NCBI RefSeq assembly: GCF_015277855.1 | Contig: NZ_CP063812.1 | Coordinates: 186,001 to 250,000 of the forward strand | From: Microbacterium cremeum | GTDB lineage: Bacteria; Actinomycetota; Actinomycetes; Actinomycetales; Microbacteriaceae | Length of the DNA stretch: 64,000 bases | Reading direction: 5' to 3' | Shown: positions 42,774 through 51,648 of the stretch, one piece after another | Layout: each line of letters starts with the position of its first letter | Position numbering within the stretch: the first letter of the stretch is position 1 | Made by a program: the position numbers and the translations under genes | The notes under the pieces: model-generated | The model's database searches: none | What the model saw: only the letters and a program-made list of their open reading frames with translations | What the model was told of the DNA's origin: nothing

Positions 42774-44596
42774 TGTCCGACACCACCGCGACGACGACGG
42801 ATGCCGCGTCCCCGGCGGCTCCCGAGAGCCGGCCCTGGCTCGACGCGAGCCTGCCGATCGACGAGCGCGTCGAGCTGCTCCTCGGCGAGATGACGCTGGA
42901 GGAGAAGGCGGGCCTGCTCTTCCAGACGATGATCACGATGGGGCCGGACGGCGAGCTCGCCGAGGCCGATCCGGTGTTCGGACTGCCGTCGAACCGCGAG
43001 TACGTGCTCGACCGGCGGATGAACCACTTCAACCTGCTCGGCGTCGCCCCCACCGCGGGCTCGATCGCGCGGTGGCACAACCGGCTGCAGGAGCTGGCGG
43101 CATCCACTCGTCTCGGCATCCCCGTGACGATCTCGACCGACCCGCGCCACTCGTTCACCGAGAACCCCGGCGCGGCGATGCTCGCAGGGCCGTTCTCGCA
43201 GTGGCCGGATGCCCTGGGGCTCGCGGCGACACGCGATGCCGCGCTCGTGGAGCGGTTCGGTGACATCGCGCGACAGGAGTACACCGCGGTCGGCATCCGC
43301 GTCGCCCTGCACCCCCAGGTGGACCTCGCCACCGAACCGCGCTGGTCGCGCGCGCTGCAGACCTTCGGCGAGGACGCCGAGCTGTCGGGCGAGCTCGGCG
43401 CCGCCTACATCCGCGGCTTCCAGAACGGCGCCTCGTTCGGACCCGGCGCGGTGTCGGCCATGGTCAAGCACTTCCCGGGCGGCGGCCCGCAGCAGGACGG
43501 CGAAGACCCCCACTTCGCCTACGGCCGCGAGCAGGTCTACCCGGGAGGGAAGTTCGAGCTGCACCTGAAGCCGTTCGAGGCCGCGTTCGAGGCGGGTGTC
43601 CGCCAGGTGATGCCCTACTACGGCATGCCGGTCGGCACCGAGCACGAGGAGGTCGGCTTCGGCTTCAACAAGTCGGTGCTCACCGCGCTCCTGCGCGAGC
43701 GCTACGGATTCGACGGCATCGTCTGCACCGACTGGGGTCTGGTGACGGATGCCGAGATCATGGGTCAGCCGTTCCCCGCGCGGGCGTGGGGTGTCGAGCA
43801 TCTGTCGCGCGAGGAGCGCATCGTCAAGATCCTCGACGCGGGTGCCGACCAGTTCGGCGGCGAGGCCTGCCCCGACCTGCTCGTCGCTCTGGTCGCGGAC
43901 GGCCGCATCACCGAGGAGCGCCTGGACGTCTCGGCTCGCCGGCTGCTGCGCGAGAAGTTCGCGCTCGGCCTGTTCGACGATCCGTTCGTCGACGCCGACG
44001 CCGCCGATGCGATCGTCGGCTCGGCGGAGTTCCGCGCCGCCGGCGAGGCCGCACAGCGCGCCGCGATCACGATCCTCACCGACCGCGCGGCCGGGGCGGC
44101 GGGTGCGCCGGTGCTGCCGTTCGCTCCCGGTGTGAGGCTGTATGTCGAGGGCATCGCCGCCGAGGTCGCGGCGTCGTATGGCGAGGTCGTCGCGACGCCG
44201 GCCGAGGCCGACATCGCCGTGATCCGTCTGCAGGCCCCGTTCGAGCAGCGCGGCCAGGGGTTCGAGTCGTTCTTCCACGCGGGGTCGCTCGACTTCCCGG
44301 CCGACGTCGTCGCACACGTGCGCGAGGTCGCGGCGGTCGTGCCGACGGTGGTCGACGTGTTCCTCGATCGCCCCGCGATCCTCGCGCCGATCGTCGAGGC
44401 CGCCCACGCGGTCGTCGCCGACTGGGGCGCGAGCCCGGCGGCGCTGCTGGATGTGCTGACCGGCGCGGCCGAGGCGAAGGGCCGACTGCCGTTCGACATC
44501 CCCCGGTCGATGGCCGCGGTCGAGGCATCGCGTCCCGACGTGCCGTTCGACACGGCCGACCCGTTGTTCCGCTTCGGCCACGGCCTTTCGCTCTGA
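42770..44596 (+). CDS. Glycoside hydrolase family 3 (beta-glucosidase-like)
   Basis: A 608-residue intracellular enzyme; no signal peptide is visible. The GH3 N-terminal barrel starts at EMTLEEKAGLLFQTM and includes VKHFPGGGPQQDGED and the nucleophile Asp in GFDGIVCTDWGLV. The C-terminal alpha/beta domain ends with the typical DPLFRFGHGLSL. Such enzymes release glucose or related sugars from beta-glucosides; some act on xylosides or aryl-glycosides, so the exact sugar is open. Two ATGs in a row start the gene; the first overlaps the MFS stop. Repression by the double TetR is inferred from the shared promoter. Confidence 0.93.
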   Translation: MMSDTTATTTDAASPAAPESRPWLDASLPIDERVELLLGEMTLEEKAGLLFQTMITMGPDGELAEADPVFGLPSNREYVLDRRMNHFNLLGVAPTAGSIARWHNRLQELAASTRLGIPVTISTDPRHSFTENPGAAMLAGPFSQWPDALGLAATRDAALVERFGDIARQEYTAVGIRVALHPQVDLATEPRWSRALQTFGEDAELSGELGAAYIRGFQNGASFGPGAVSAMVKHFPGGGPQQDGEDPHFAYGREQVYPGGKFELHLKPFEAAFEAGVRQVMPYYGMPVGTEHEEVGFGFNKSVLTALLRERYGFDGIVCTDWGLVTDAEIMGQPFPARAWGVEHLSREERIVKILDAGADQFGGEACPDLLVALVADGRITEERLDVSARRLLREKFALGLFDDPFVDADAADAIVGSAEFRAAGEAAQRAAITILTDRAAGAAGAPVLPFAPGVRLYVEGIAAEVAASYGEVVATPAEADIAVIRLQAPFEQRGQGFESFFHAGSLDFPADVVAHVREVAAVVPTVVDVFLDRPAILAPIVEAAHAVVADWGASPAALLDVLTGAAEAKGRLPFDIPRSMAAVEASRPDVPFDTADPLFRFGHGLSL

Positions 44597-44604
44597 CGAG
44601 TCGG

Positions 44605-44641
44605 CGGATGCCGCGCCGCACACGCCGCGGCGCGGCATCCG
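44605..44641. terminator. Bidirectional hairpin terminator
   Basis: CGGATGCCGCGCCGC (44605-44619) pairs perfectly with 44627-44641 around a 7-nt loop between convergent GH3 and acetyltransferase genes. The stem is built on GGATGCCG. Confidence 0.8.
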
Positions 44642-44663
44642 TCGTCGTCCGCAGCGCGGGTGC

Positions 44664-45131
44664 TCAGGCGCCGAGCTCCCGCGAGAGGTAGAACGCGCGC
44701 TCGCCGGTGTCGGGCTGCTGCAGGTGGAAGCCGTGCCTGTCGTAGAACCGCAGGGCGTCGACGTCGCCTTCGTCCACGTTGACCTCGATCGCCGAGACAC
44801 CGGATGCGGTGCTCTCGTCGACGAGCCGCTCGATGATCGCACCGCCGATACCCGCGCCGCGGTGTTCGGGGGCGACGTACAGTTCGTCCAGCAGCGCGAC
44901 GGGTCCGGGATACCAGACGTTGGGCCGGAGCGTCACGAGCGCGAGCCCGGCGGGCGGCTCGCCGCCCAGGAGCGCGAACGTCGCGGGGCCCCCGAGCAGC
45001 TGCACGAGCCGCTGCTGCAGGGTTTCCGGTCCGGGGGTCTCGGAGTCGAACTCCGTGTTGAAGTCGTGGAGCATGCGCGCGACGACGCCGGCGTCGTCCA
45101 CGGATGCCCGGCGAACGGGTGAGGTGGCCAT
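44664..45131 (-). CDS. GNAT-family N-acetyltransferase
   Basis: A 155-residue GNAT enzyme that transfers acetyl from acetyl-CoA to an amine; the target is unknown. The core shows LLDELYVAPEHRGAGIGGAII (acetyl-CoA loop RGAGIG) and ALRFYDRHGFHLQQPD. I start at the ATG at 45131 because TACCGT lies 6 nt upstream, as in other leaderless genes here. The GGAGG in between is too close to the ATG to act as a ribosome site. A GTG at 45152 is the alternative. Single gene. Confidence 0.88.
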   Translation of the reverse strand: MATSPVRRASVDDAGVVARMLHDFNTEFDSETPGPETLQQRLVQLLGGPATFALLGGEPPAGLALVTLRPNVWYPGPVALLDELYVAPEHRGAGIGGAIIERLVDESTASGVSAIEVNVDEGDVDALRFYDRHGFHLQQPDTGERAFYLSRELGA

Positions 45132-45137
45132 GCCTCC

Positions 45138-45143
45138 ACGGTA
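45138..45143 (-). promoter_or_regulatory. Leaderless -10 element of the GNAT gene
   Basis: On the minus strand TACCGT is followed by 6 nt and the ATG at 45131. Confidence 0.45.
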
Positions 45144-45197
45144 CGGCGGCACGACGATCGACGGGAGGGCGCGTCGCGTCAGCGGGCGGACGAGACG

Positions 45198-45236
45198 ACG
45201 GATGCCGCGCCGCAGACGTCGCGGCGCGGCATCCGT
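45198..45236 (-). terminator. Terminator after the flotillin gene
   Basis: ACGGATGCCGCGCCGC pairs perfectly over 16 bp with 45221-45236 around a 7-nt loop. The stem closely matches the one at 44605, which suggests duplication of the terminator. Confidence 0.8.
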
Positions 45237-45251
45237 GTGCCCGAGCGGGTG

Positions 45252-46784
45252 TCAGCCGGCGGCGCCGACCGATGCTGCGGCGTCGGCGGCTGCGGCCTTC
45301 GCGGCGTTCTTCGCGGCCGACTTCGAGCCGTCGACGGCCGCGAGCGCGTCGGCCCCGGCGGTCTTGAGCGCGTAGGCCTGCAGCAGCGTGCTGATGTCGA
45401 GCCCGGTGAGGCCCTTGACCACGTCGGTGCCCTCGCTGAGAACGCGGCCAACGGTCTTGGTCATCTCGGACGCGCCGTCGGTCGAGACCACCGTGAGCTT
45501 GTCGATCGAGGCGATCGGCTCGGCGGCGGCGCGCACGATGTCGGGCAGGCGCGAGATGATCTCCTGCGCGAGCGCGGCCTCGCCGTACTTCTGCAGCGCG
45601 AGCGCCTTGGCGTCGGTCGAAGCGGCTTCGGCGAGACCTTCGGCCTGGATCGCCGACGCGCGCGCCTCACCCTCGGCCTTGATACCGGCGGCGAGGGCGA
45701 CCTGCTTGTCGCGCTCGGCCTCACCCGACACGCGCACCGCGGTGGCGGCGGCCTCGGCGTCCTGGACCGCGGCGACCTTGTTCGCCTCGGCGATCTTGGT
45801 GCGCTTGTAGGCGTCGGCCTCGGTCGCGGCGTTCGCGGCGTCGCGCTGGGCGTTGGCGCGCTGCACCTCGGCGTACGCCTCGGCCTCGGCGGGCTTGCGG
45901 ATGTCGATGTCGAGCCGCTCCTGCGTCACGTTCGCCTGCTCCGACAGCGCGTCACGCTCGAGCAGTGCGACGGCCTTGTCCTGCTCGGCCTTCGCCAGCT
46001 GACCCGCGGCCTCGGCTTCGGCGTTCGCGCGGTCGGTCTCGGCCTTGATCGTGGCCTGCTTGAGCGCCAGCGCCTTCTGGCGCTCGGCGATCTGCTCCGC
46101 GGCCTCGATGCGCGCGAACTCGCTGGCACGGGATGCCTCGGCCTCGCTGATCTCAGCGACCTGGCGTGCGCGCGCGGCCTCGGCGCGACCGAGGTTGGCG
46201 AGGTAGTCGCTGCCGGGGGTCGAGATGTCGCTGATGTTGAGGAGGTCGACCTGCAGGCCCTGCTCGACGAGGTCGGCCTTGGTCTCGGCGACGACGCGAT
46301 CCGACAGGCTCTTGCGGTCGGAGATGATCTGCTCGATGGTCATGTCGCCGACGATCGAGCGGAGCGAGCCCTCGAGCGACTCCTTGATGATCTCGGTGAG
46401 GAGGTCCTGCTGCGACAGGAAGCGCTGCGCCGCGCGGCGCACGCCGTCCTCGGTGCCCGACACCTTGAAGTTGATGGACGCCTTGATGGCGATCTTGATG
46501 CGGTGCTTGTCGACGCCCTCGACCGTAATGCCGATCTGGCGCTGCTCGAGCGAGATCGAGAAGCCCTGCTGCAGGATCGGCCACACGAACGTGCGTCCGC
46601 CGATCACGACGCGCTGACCGGTGCCGATCTCATCGACCGCCGGCTTGCCGGCGCCGCGCCCGACGATCACGAGCGCCTCGTTCGGCGGCACGCGCCGGAT
46701 GCGCCGTGCGATGAAGGTGATGAGGCCGAGCACCGCGACGATGAGCGCGACGACGGCGATGACCTGGATGAGTTCGTTCGTCAT
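45252..46784 (-). CDS. Flotillin-like SPFH/band-7 protein
   Basis: A 510-residue membrane-microdomain scaffold. An N-terminal helix (LIQVIAVVALIVAVLGLITF) is followed by the SPFH domain (VPPNEALVIVGRGAGKP, IGITVEGVDKHRIKIAIKAS). A long Glu/Ala-rich coiled coil (~residues 190-400) has many AEA and EAERDK repeats. The tail (LPDIVRAAAEPIASIDKLTV) is typical of bacterial flotillin (YuaG/FloT). AAAGG precedes the ATG. It lies directly downstream of an NfeD-like gene, the conserved partner, so the two form an operon. Such proteins organise fluid membrane regions and protein complexes. Confidence 0.93.
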   Translation of the reverse strand: MTNELIQVIAVVALIVAVLGLITFIARRIRRVPPNEALVIVGRGAGKPAVDEIGTGQRVVIGGRTFVWPILQQGFSISLEQRQIGITVEGVDKHRIKIAIKASINFKVSGTEDGVRRAAQRFLSQQDLLTEIIKESLEGSLRSIVGDMTIEQIISDRKSLSDRVVAETKADLVEQGLQVDLLNISDISTPGSDYLANLGRAEAARARQVAEISEAEASRASEFARIEAAEQIAERQKALALKQATIKAETDRANAEAEAAGQLAKAEQDKAVALLERDALSEQANVTQERLDIDIRKPAEAEAYAEVQRANAQRDAANAATEADAYKRTKIAEANKVAAVQDAEAAATAVRVSGEAERDKQVALAAGIKAEGEARASAIQAEGLAEAASTDAKALALQKYGEAALAQEIISRLPDIVRAAAEPIASIDKLTVVSTDGASEMTKTVGRVLSEGTDVVKGLTGLDISTLLQAYALKTAGADALAAVDGSKSAAKNAAKAAAADAAASVGAAG

Positions 46785-46845
46785 GGACGACCTTTCTTGA
46801 CGGATGCCGCTGCCGGGCGTCGCGCCCGGCGGCAAGAAGTGACTG

Positions 46846-47313
46846 CTACTCCGCGACGACCTTGACGCGGGTGCCGGAGTGCTCGACGACGCGGATGCGG
46901 ACGCCCTCGGCGATGGTCCCGTCGCTGTAGGCGAGCCGGCGTTCCACCTCGTGGGGGCCGTCGAGGCTGACCTCGCCTCCGGCGGGCGTGATGGTGGACC
47001 GGGTGACGCCTGAGAGGCCGACGGCCGAGGTGGGAACACCGTCCGAGCTCTTCGTCAACCGCTTCACGAACAGCACCGCGACGAGATACGCCACGACCGC
47101 GAGCGCTGCGGCGAGGACGTAGGCCCACACCGGGTCGAGGTTCGAGGTGTAGGTGAGAGCGCCCGACGCCCCGAACACGACGGCGGCGATGCCCAGGGCC
47201 GTTCCCGAGATGGCACCGTCGCCGATCTCGAAGTGGTCGAAGATGTCGCCCACGATGAGCGAGATGAGGAGCACGGCGAGGCCGACGCCTCCGACGATCA
47301 GGAACGGCAGCAT
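46846..47313 (-). CDS. NfeD-like membrane protein, partner of flotillin
   Basis: A 155-residue short NfeD protein. There are three or four hydrophobic helices (LPFLIVGGVGLAVLLISLIV, VWAYVLAAALAVVAYLVAVL). A C-terminal OB-fold domain follows (GLSGVTRSTITPAGGEVSLD, IRVVEHSGTRVKVVAE). The length matches the truncated NfeD forms without a protease domain that pair with flotillins. GGAGAG precedes the ATG, and a TAGGGT -10 element lies ~35 nt further up. The flotillin gene follows after 61 nt. Confidence 0.9.
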   Translation of the reverse strand: MLPFLIVGGVGLAVLLISLIVGDIFDHFEIGDGAISGTALGIAAVVFGASGALTYTSNLDPVWAYVLAAALAVVAYLVAVLFVKRLTKSSDGVPTSAVGLSGVTRSTITPAGGEVSLDGPHEVERRLAYSDGTIAEGVRIRVVEHSGTRVKVVAE

Positions 47314-47347
47314 GAGTTCTCTCCGCAGCGAGGGGGTGGGTTCCCTC

Positions 47348-47353
47348 ACCCTA
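47348..47353 (-). promoter_or_regulatory. Putative -10 element of the nfeD-flotillin operon
   Basis: TAGGGT on the minus strand would give a leader of about 28 nt ending in GGAGAG before the ATG at 47313. Confidence 0.45.
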
Positions 47354-47404
47354 TCGGCGGGGTGGGCCGCGGTGTGAGGGAGGGTGTGGAGAGTCGTGTG
47401 GCGA

Positions 47405-47427
47405 GACGCCCCGGCCCAGGGGGCGTC
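47405..47427 (-). terminator. Hairpin after the DUF1349 gene
   Basis: GACGCCCC pairs with GGGGCGTC around a 7-nt loop, 6 nt beyond the DUF1349 stop. Confidence 0.55.
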
Positions 47428-47432
47428 GTGGA

Positions 47433-48029
47433 TCAGCGAAGCTGAGTCAGGGTCTCGGGCGTGTACCGCACGTCGGTGAAGGTCGCGGTCGCGCCATCGC
47501 CGAGCGGTGCCTGGGCGAGGAACCCGGCACGAACGGGGCTGTCGGTCAGCAGGCGGAACAGCCGCACGAACCGCCACTGCCGACCGTCGGACGAGGAGTG
47601 GAACGCGAAGGCGGGTCCGATCTTCGAGATGCGCAGCCAGACCTCGTCCGCATGGACGTCGATCGCGTTCGCGTCGTCCGAGTAGTGGTTGGTGACGACG
47701 CTCACCACCATCGCGGCTCCGTCCGGCGACCATTCGAAGCACAGCTTCGCCCAGTGCTCGGCATCCGCCCACAAGGTGAGTGCGCCGGCGTCGAACGTGG
47801 TCCGCGGGTGGTCGACGCGCACGCGCGCCGACAGCTGGAAGTCGCCGTCGACCGCGAAGGCGAGACTCGTTGCGCCGTGCTGGGGCTCGGCCTCCTTCCC
47901 GGATGCGTCGTTGGTCCAATCGACGCCTGCCGTCGCCTCGAGGCGCAGCGCGTCGTCGCCGAGCGATTCGAAGCGGGTGGTGCCGTTCGTCCAGTCGAGG
48001 GCGGGCAGGCCAGGGAGGATCGTGGTCAA
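47433..48029 (-). CDS. DUF1349 (concanavalin/laminin-G-like) protein
   Basis: A 198-residue single-domain protein of the DUF1349 family, a jelly-roll fold close to regulation-of-enolase protein 1 and sugar-binding lectin-like domains. Recognisable segments are DGDFQLSARVRVDHPRTTFD, AGALTLWADAEHWAKLCFEW and the closing FLAQAPLGDGATATFTDVRY. It has no signal peptide, so it is cytoplasmic. Family function is not settled. The start is a TTG at 48029 with weak upstream signals. It lies 91 nt after the DUF1801 gene on the same strand. Confidence 0.85.
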   Translation of the reverse strand: MTTILPGLPALDWTNGTTRFESLGDDALRLEATAGVDWTNDASGKEAEPQHGATSLAFAVDGDFQLSARVRVDHPRTTFDAGALTLWADAEHWAKLCFEWSPDGAAMVVSVVTNHYSDDANAIDVHADEVWLRISKIGPAFAFHSSSDGRQWRFVRLFRLLTDSPVRAGFLAQAPLGDGATATFTDVRYTPETLTQLR

Positions 48030-48120
48030 GAGTCGCTCTTTCGTGTGTGCGTGCCGCGAGGCAGGGGGAGGGGTGAAGCTCGGTGTGAGGGGTGGGGTGT
48101 GCGCAGCGGTGGCGCTGCCG

Positions 48121-48543
48121 TCAGTCCGCGATCGTGAAGGTCACGCCCTCGATGTCGTCGGCGAGCACTCGCCGGTAGTCCTCCGCGATGATCTCGCGCA
48201 GCACGTCGGTGTCGACCGTCTCGAGGTCCTTGATGTAGAGGCACCCGACGCCGGTCTCGTGCGGTCCGAGCGTCGCGAGCTGATCGCGGTGCGCATCCGT
48301 GCTGAGCAGGTACACCGTCGTCGCCTGCTTGCGGGGCGCGAACCCGGCGATCGGCGCATCGCCGTGAGTGCCGGTCGGGTAGGTGTAGTGGCACGATCCG
48401 AAGCCGATGATGGTGCCCCACATCTCGGGCTCGCGTCCGGTGACCTCCGATATCAGCGCGACCATGGTCTCGGCATCCCGTCGGCGCCTCTCGGGCGTCA
48501 CGCCCGCCACGAAGGCGCCCACGCTGCCACCGGTCTTCTTCAT
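48121..48543 (-). CDS. DUF1801 family protein
   Basis: A 140-residue protein with the DUF1801 (YdhG-like, frataxin-fold) pattern: RRRRDAETMVALISEVTGREP, then MWGTIIGFGSCHYTYPTGT and CLYIKDLETVDTDVLREII. Function unknown. AAGGAG precedes the ATG, which overlaps the stop of the upstream HhH-GPD gene (ATGA), so the two are translationally coupled. Confidence 0.88.
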   Translation of the reverse strand: MKKTGGSVGAFVAGVTPERRRRDAETMVALISEVTGREPEMWGTIIGFGSCHYTYPTGTHGDAPIAGFAPRKQATTVYLLSTDAHRDQLATLGPHETGVGCLYIKDLETVDTDVLREIIAEDYRRVLADDIEGVTFTIAD

Positions 48544-49115
48544 GCGCTCTTCTCCTTCGCGGCGGACTTCATCGCCCGCTTGTGCTCTCGCACTCTCGTG
48601 AGCGACTCGGGCGAGACGATGTCGGCGACGCTGCGGAACGACCCGTCCTCGCCGTAGGGAGCCGATGCCTCGCGCCAGCCCGCCCCGGTGAAGCCGTACT
48701 GCTTGCCGAGCAGCGCGAGGAAGATCTTCGCCTTCTGCTCGCCGAAGCCGGGCAGCCCCTTGAGCCGCGTGAGCACGGTCGCCCCGTCGGGCTCGTCGCG
48801 CCGCCAGATCGCGGCCGCGTCGCCTCCCCAATCCTGTTCGACGGCGGCGCACAGCGCCTGCACGCGAGCCGCCATCGAACCCGGGAACCGATGCACCGCA
48901 GGCGTCGCCTTGAACAGCTCGACGAACGCGTCGGGATCGAAGGTCGCGATGGCAGCGGCATCCAGCGTGCCGGCCCGCTCCGAGATCTTCAACGGTCCGG
49001 CGAACGCCGTCTCCATCGCCACCTGCTGGTCGAGCAGCATGCCGATCAGCAACGCGAGCGGGTCGTCGGTCAGAAGGCGATCGGCAGCGGCATCGCCCGT
49101 GATGTGGAGCGTCAT
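48540..49115 (-). CDS. HhH-GPD-type base-excision DNA repair protein
   Basis: A 191-residue protein of the actinobacterial HhH-GPD family (DNA glycosylase superfamily). The N-terminus LLTDDPLALLIGMLLDQQVAMETAF and the helix-hairpin-helix GLPGFGEQKAKIFLALLGKQ are clear. The Asp usually found after the hairpin in active glycosylases is not obvious, so base-excision activity is inferred from the family only. The ATG has GAGACT 6 nt upstream (minus strand, 49122-49127) and is probably leaderless. First gene of a pair with DUF1801. Confidence 0.88.
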   Translation of the reverse strand: MTLHITGDAAADRLLTDDPLALLIGMLLDQQVAMETAFAGPLKISERAGTLDAAAIATFDPDAFVELFKATPAVHRFPGSMAARVQALCAAVEQDWGGDAAAIWRRDEPDGATVLTRLKGLPGFGEQKAKIFLALLGKQYGFTGAGWREASAPYGEDGSFRSVADIVSPESLTRVREHKRAMKSAAKEKSA

Positions 49116-49121
49116 GGCCCC

Positions 49122-49127
49122 AGTCTC
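49122..49127 (-). promoter_or_regulatory. Leaderless -10 element of the HhH-GPD gene
   Basis: GAGACT on the minus strand, 6 nt, then the ATG at 49115. Confidence 0.4.
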
Positions 49128-49193
49128 GCACCCGGCTCGGCTACGTTGTCAGGATCTTCGCACTGCCGGACGCTCTCGGCGATGCGGAGCGCG

Positions 49194-49220
49194 TGACGCG
49201 ACTGCGGCTTTGGATAGGTT
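49194..49220 (+). promoter_or_regulatory. Putative promoter of the FtsX-type ABC operon
   Basis: GTGACG near 49193 and TAGGTT at 49215-49220 are spaced by about 16 bp; the leader then reaches the GGAGGA ribosome site before 49264. Confidence 0.45.
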
Positions 49221-49263
49221 TGCAGGACCGACAGCGCCCGACCGACCACGGAGGACCGAGCCC

Positions 49264-51648
49264 ATGCCCGATCGCCGTGCGCTCTCGTCAGCGCGACTGC
49301 TCGGAGTGCGCGCCCGGGCGCGCGCCGGACTGCTGGTGAGTGCCGCCGCCACTGTGGCGGTCGCGGTCGCCACGGTGTGCCTCGTGCTCGCGTGGCTCGG
49401 CCGCGCGGTCGAGGTCGCGGGTGACCCGCCGCCCCCCGGAGTCTCAGCCGACGACGTGGCGAGGCAGGTCGGGGCGGGCGCCGCGGCGCTCGCATCGGCG
49501 GCCCCTGCCCTCGTCCTCATGGTCGCGATCCTCGCCGGCACGGCGGTCGCCCAGCTCGCCCGGCTCGTGGCAGCGGCGCGCGAGCACGAGACGGCGACGA
49601 TCCGTGCCCGCGGGTTCTCGAGGACACAGGCGTGGACGACGGATGCCGCCGAAGGCGTCGTCGTCGCGCTCGCGGGCACTGTGCTCGGCGTCGCGCTCGC
49701 CGCAGGTCTCGCCGCGGTCATCGGCGCTGCCGCGGATGGAGCCGTCGGAGCCTGGCCGTGGGCGCTCGCGACGGGCGCGGCGCTCGCCGTCGTGTTCGCG
49801 GTGGCGCTCCGCCGCGGCGAACGCACCCGCACCACGACCCGGGCGGCGCGCGCGACGACCGCCGCCGTGGTCGTGGTGGTGGTTCTGGCGTCGGCGCTGG
49901 TCGTCTGGCAGCTGCCGCTCGCCCGCGGGACGGGACTCGATCCCATCGTCGCCCTCGCTCCGGCGGTCGTGCTGATGGCCGGCGCGCTGATCGCTCTCGC
50001 GGTGTTCGGCGCGGCGGCGGTCGCGTGGGCGCCGCCCGCCGCCGCCGTCCCCGGCGTGCAGCCGGGGTATCCGGCTCGTCAGGTGGCTCGCCGCATCCCG
50101 ATCTACGCGGTGGCCGTGCTGCTGGTCGCCCTCACCGTCGCGCAGGCCGTGTTCGCCTCGGCGTACAGCGCGACATGGACCGCCATGGTCACCGACTCGG
50201 CCGCGGTGCGCGCCGGCACCGACCTGCGCGTCGACATGTCGCCCCAATCCGCGAACCCCCGCACCGTGGCGGCTGCCGCCGGTGTCGAGGGGGTTCATGC
50301 CGCGGCTCCTGCTCTCGTAGACGAGATCGAGATCGGCGATGCCGACGCCCAGCTCGTCGCGGTCCCGGCATCCGAGATCCCCGAGGTCGTGACGTCGGCG
50401 GGCGGACTCATCGACAAGGGCGCGCTCGAGGCCGCCGCAGCCGTGGACGGAACGGTCGTCGTCGATCCGGTGCCGCTCGGCGACGGCGCCACCGCCCTTC
50501 GGGTGACAGCACAAGCCACATCCGAGGGCTCGTACGCGCCGACGCCCGTCCTCGCCGCCGTCCTGATCGACGCCGCCGGGACTCCTGTCCGCCTCCCGCT
50601 CGACGGCGAGGTCTTGCCGAATCCCGACGGGTCGGTGACCGTGGTCGCCGAGGCGCCGCTTCCCGAGGGCACCGCACCGTGGCGGCTGCTCGCGATCGGC
50701 GCCGACCGCGGCCGGGGCTTCGTCAGCGACGTGGTGCAGGTGACCCTCGACTCGGTCGTTGCGGTCGGCAGCGGCCCGCTCCAGATCCAGGCGGACGCGG
50801 AGTTCCACCCCGGGATCAACGACGTCGTCGTGTGGCTCGCCGACGGCGGTGAGCTCGCCGCCGATGGCGGACCGGACGGAGACGCGCCCCCTGTCGCGAC
50901 CGTCGTCTCTCGCGGCCTGGCCGAGCACCTCGGCATCGGAGAAGGCGACTCGTTCGAGTTCCGCTACGCCGGCACCGGCCGCCGCGGAGCCGCTCTCGTG
51001 TCGTCGATCGTGGACGTCGTGCCCGGTGCGTCGAGGCCGCTGGCCCTCTTCGCGCCCATGGAGAACCTGCTCGTCTCGCAGCTGCAGCGGGGGGCGTCGT
51101 TCGTGACCCCGAACTCGGTGTGGGCGGCGGGCGACGCGACCGCCGACGACGCCCTGAGCGCGGCCCTGGGCGATCGCCCGGTCGACACGGCGGCGCCGGG
51201 GGTGAGCGCGGACGTCGTGGCCGCCCTCGCGCCGGGCTGGTGGATCGCGACGGCAGGGGCGATGGCGCTGTCGCTGGTCGCGGCATCCGCGATCGTGCAG
51301 ACCCTCGCGATCGCCCGCCGTCGCGAACTCGGCGTGCTGCGCGCCCTCGGGATCGGCGCCGCGGCACAGGGACGCATGCGTGCGGCCGAGCTCGGCGGCG
51401 TCTTCGGAGCGGCGCTCGTGCTGGGCGCCGTCGCGGGCGGCCTGGCCTCGTGGCTGATCGTGCCCGAGCTGGTGCGAGCCGTGACTCCCGGCATCCTTCC
51501 CATCGCCGGCGGCGTGTCGTTCGCATGGCCGCCGCTCGGCGTCGCCGTCGCGCTGCTCGCCGCGGGTCTCGGCGTCATCGTCGTCGCCGTGGCGGTGAGC
51601 GTCTCGCGCGCGGCTCGCGCTGCGACGGTGGGGGAGGAATCCCGATGA
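49264..51648 (+). CDS. FtsX-like ABC transporter permease, first of two
   Basis: A 794-residue membrane protein. Helices cluster in the N-terminal part (VSAAATVAVAVATVCLVLAW, LVLMVAILAGTAVAQLARLV, further pairs up to ~290) and at the C-terminus. Between them is a ~400-residue extracytoplasmic region. The C-terminal ABATLAIARRRELGVLRALG-like segment (QTLAIARRRELGVLRALGIG) is the FtsX/MacB coupling helix. It begins a four-gene operon with a second permease and two ATPases. Such systems often export or remodel lipids, peptides or lipoproteins; the substrate here is unknown. GGAGGA precedes the ATG. Confidence 0.88.
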   Translation: MPDRRALSSARLLGVRARARAGLLVSAAATVAVAVATVCLVLAWLGRAVEVAGDPPPPGVSADDVARQVGAGAAALASAAPALVLMVAILAGTAVAQLARLVAAAREHETATIRARGFSRTQAWTTDAAEGVVVALAGTVLGVALAAGLAAVIGAAADGAVGAWPWALATGAALAVVFAVALRRGERTRTTTRAARATTAAVVVVVVLASALVVWQLPLARGTGLDPIVALAPAVVLMAGALIALAVFGAAAVAWAPPAAAVPGVQPGYPARQVARRIPIYAVAVLLVALTVAQAVFASAYSATWTAMVTDSAAVRAGTDLRVDMSPQSANPRTVAAAAGVEGVHAAAPALVDEIEIGDADAQLVAVPASEIPEVVTSAGGLIDKGALEAAAAVDGTVVVDPVPLGDGATALRVTAQATSEGSYAPTPVLAAVLIDAAGTPVRLPLDGEVLPNPDGSVTVVAEAPLPEGTAPWRLLAIGADRGRGFVSDVVQVTLDSVVAVGSGPLQIQADAEFHPGINDVVVWLADGGELAADGGPDGDAPPVATVVSRGLAEHLGIGEGDSFEFRYAGTGRRGAALVSSIVDVVPGASRPLALFAPMENLLVSQLQRGASFVTPNSVWAAGDATADDALSAALGDRPVDTAAPGVSADVVAALAPGWWIATAGAMALSLVAASAIVQTLAIARRRELGVLRALGIGAAAQGRMRAAELGGVFGAALVLGAVAGGLASWLIVPELVRAVTPGILPIAGGVSFAWPPLGVAVALLAAGLGVIVVAVAVSVSRAARAATVGEESR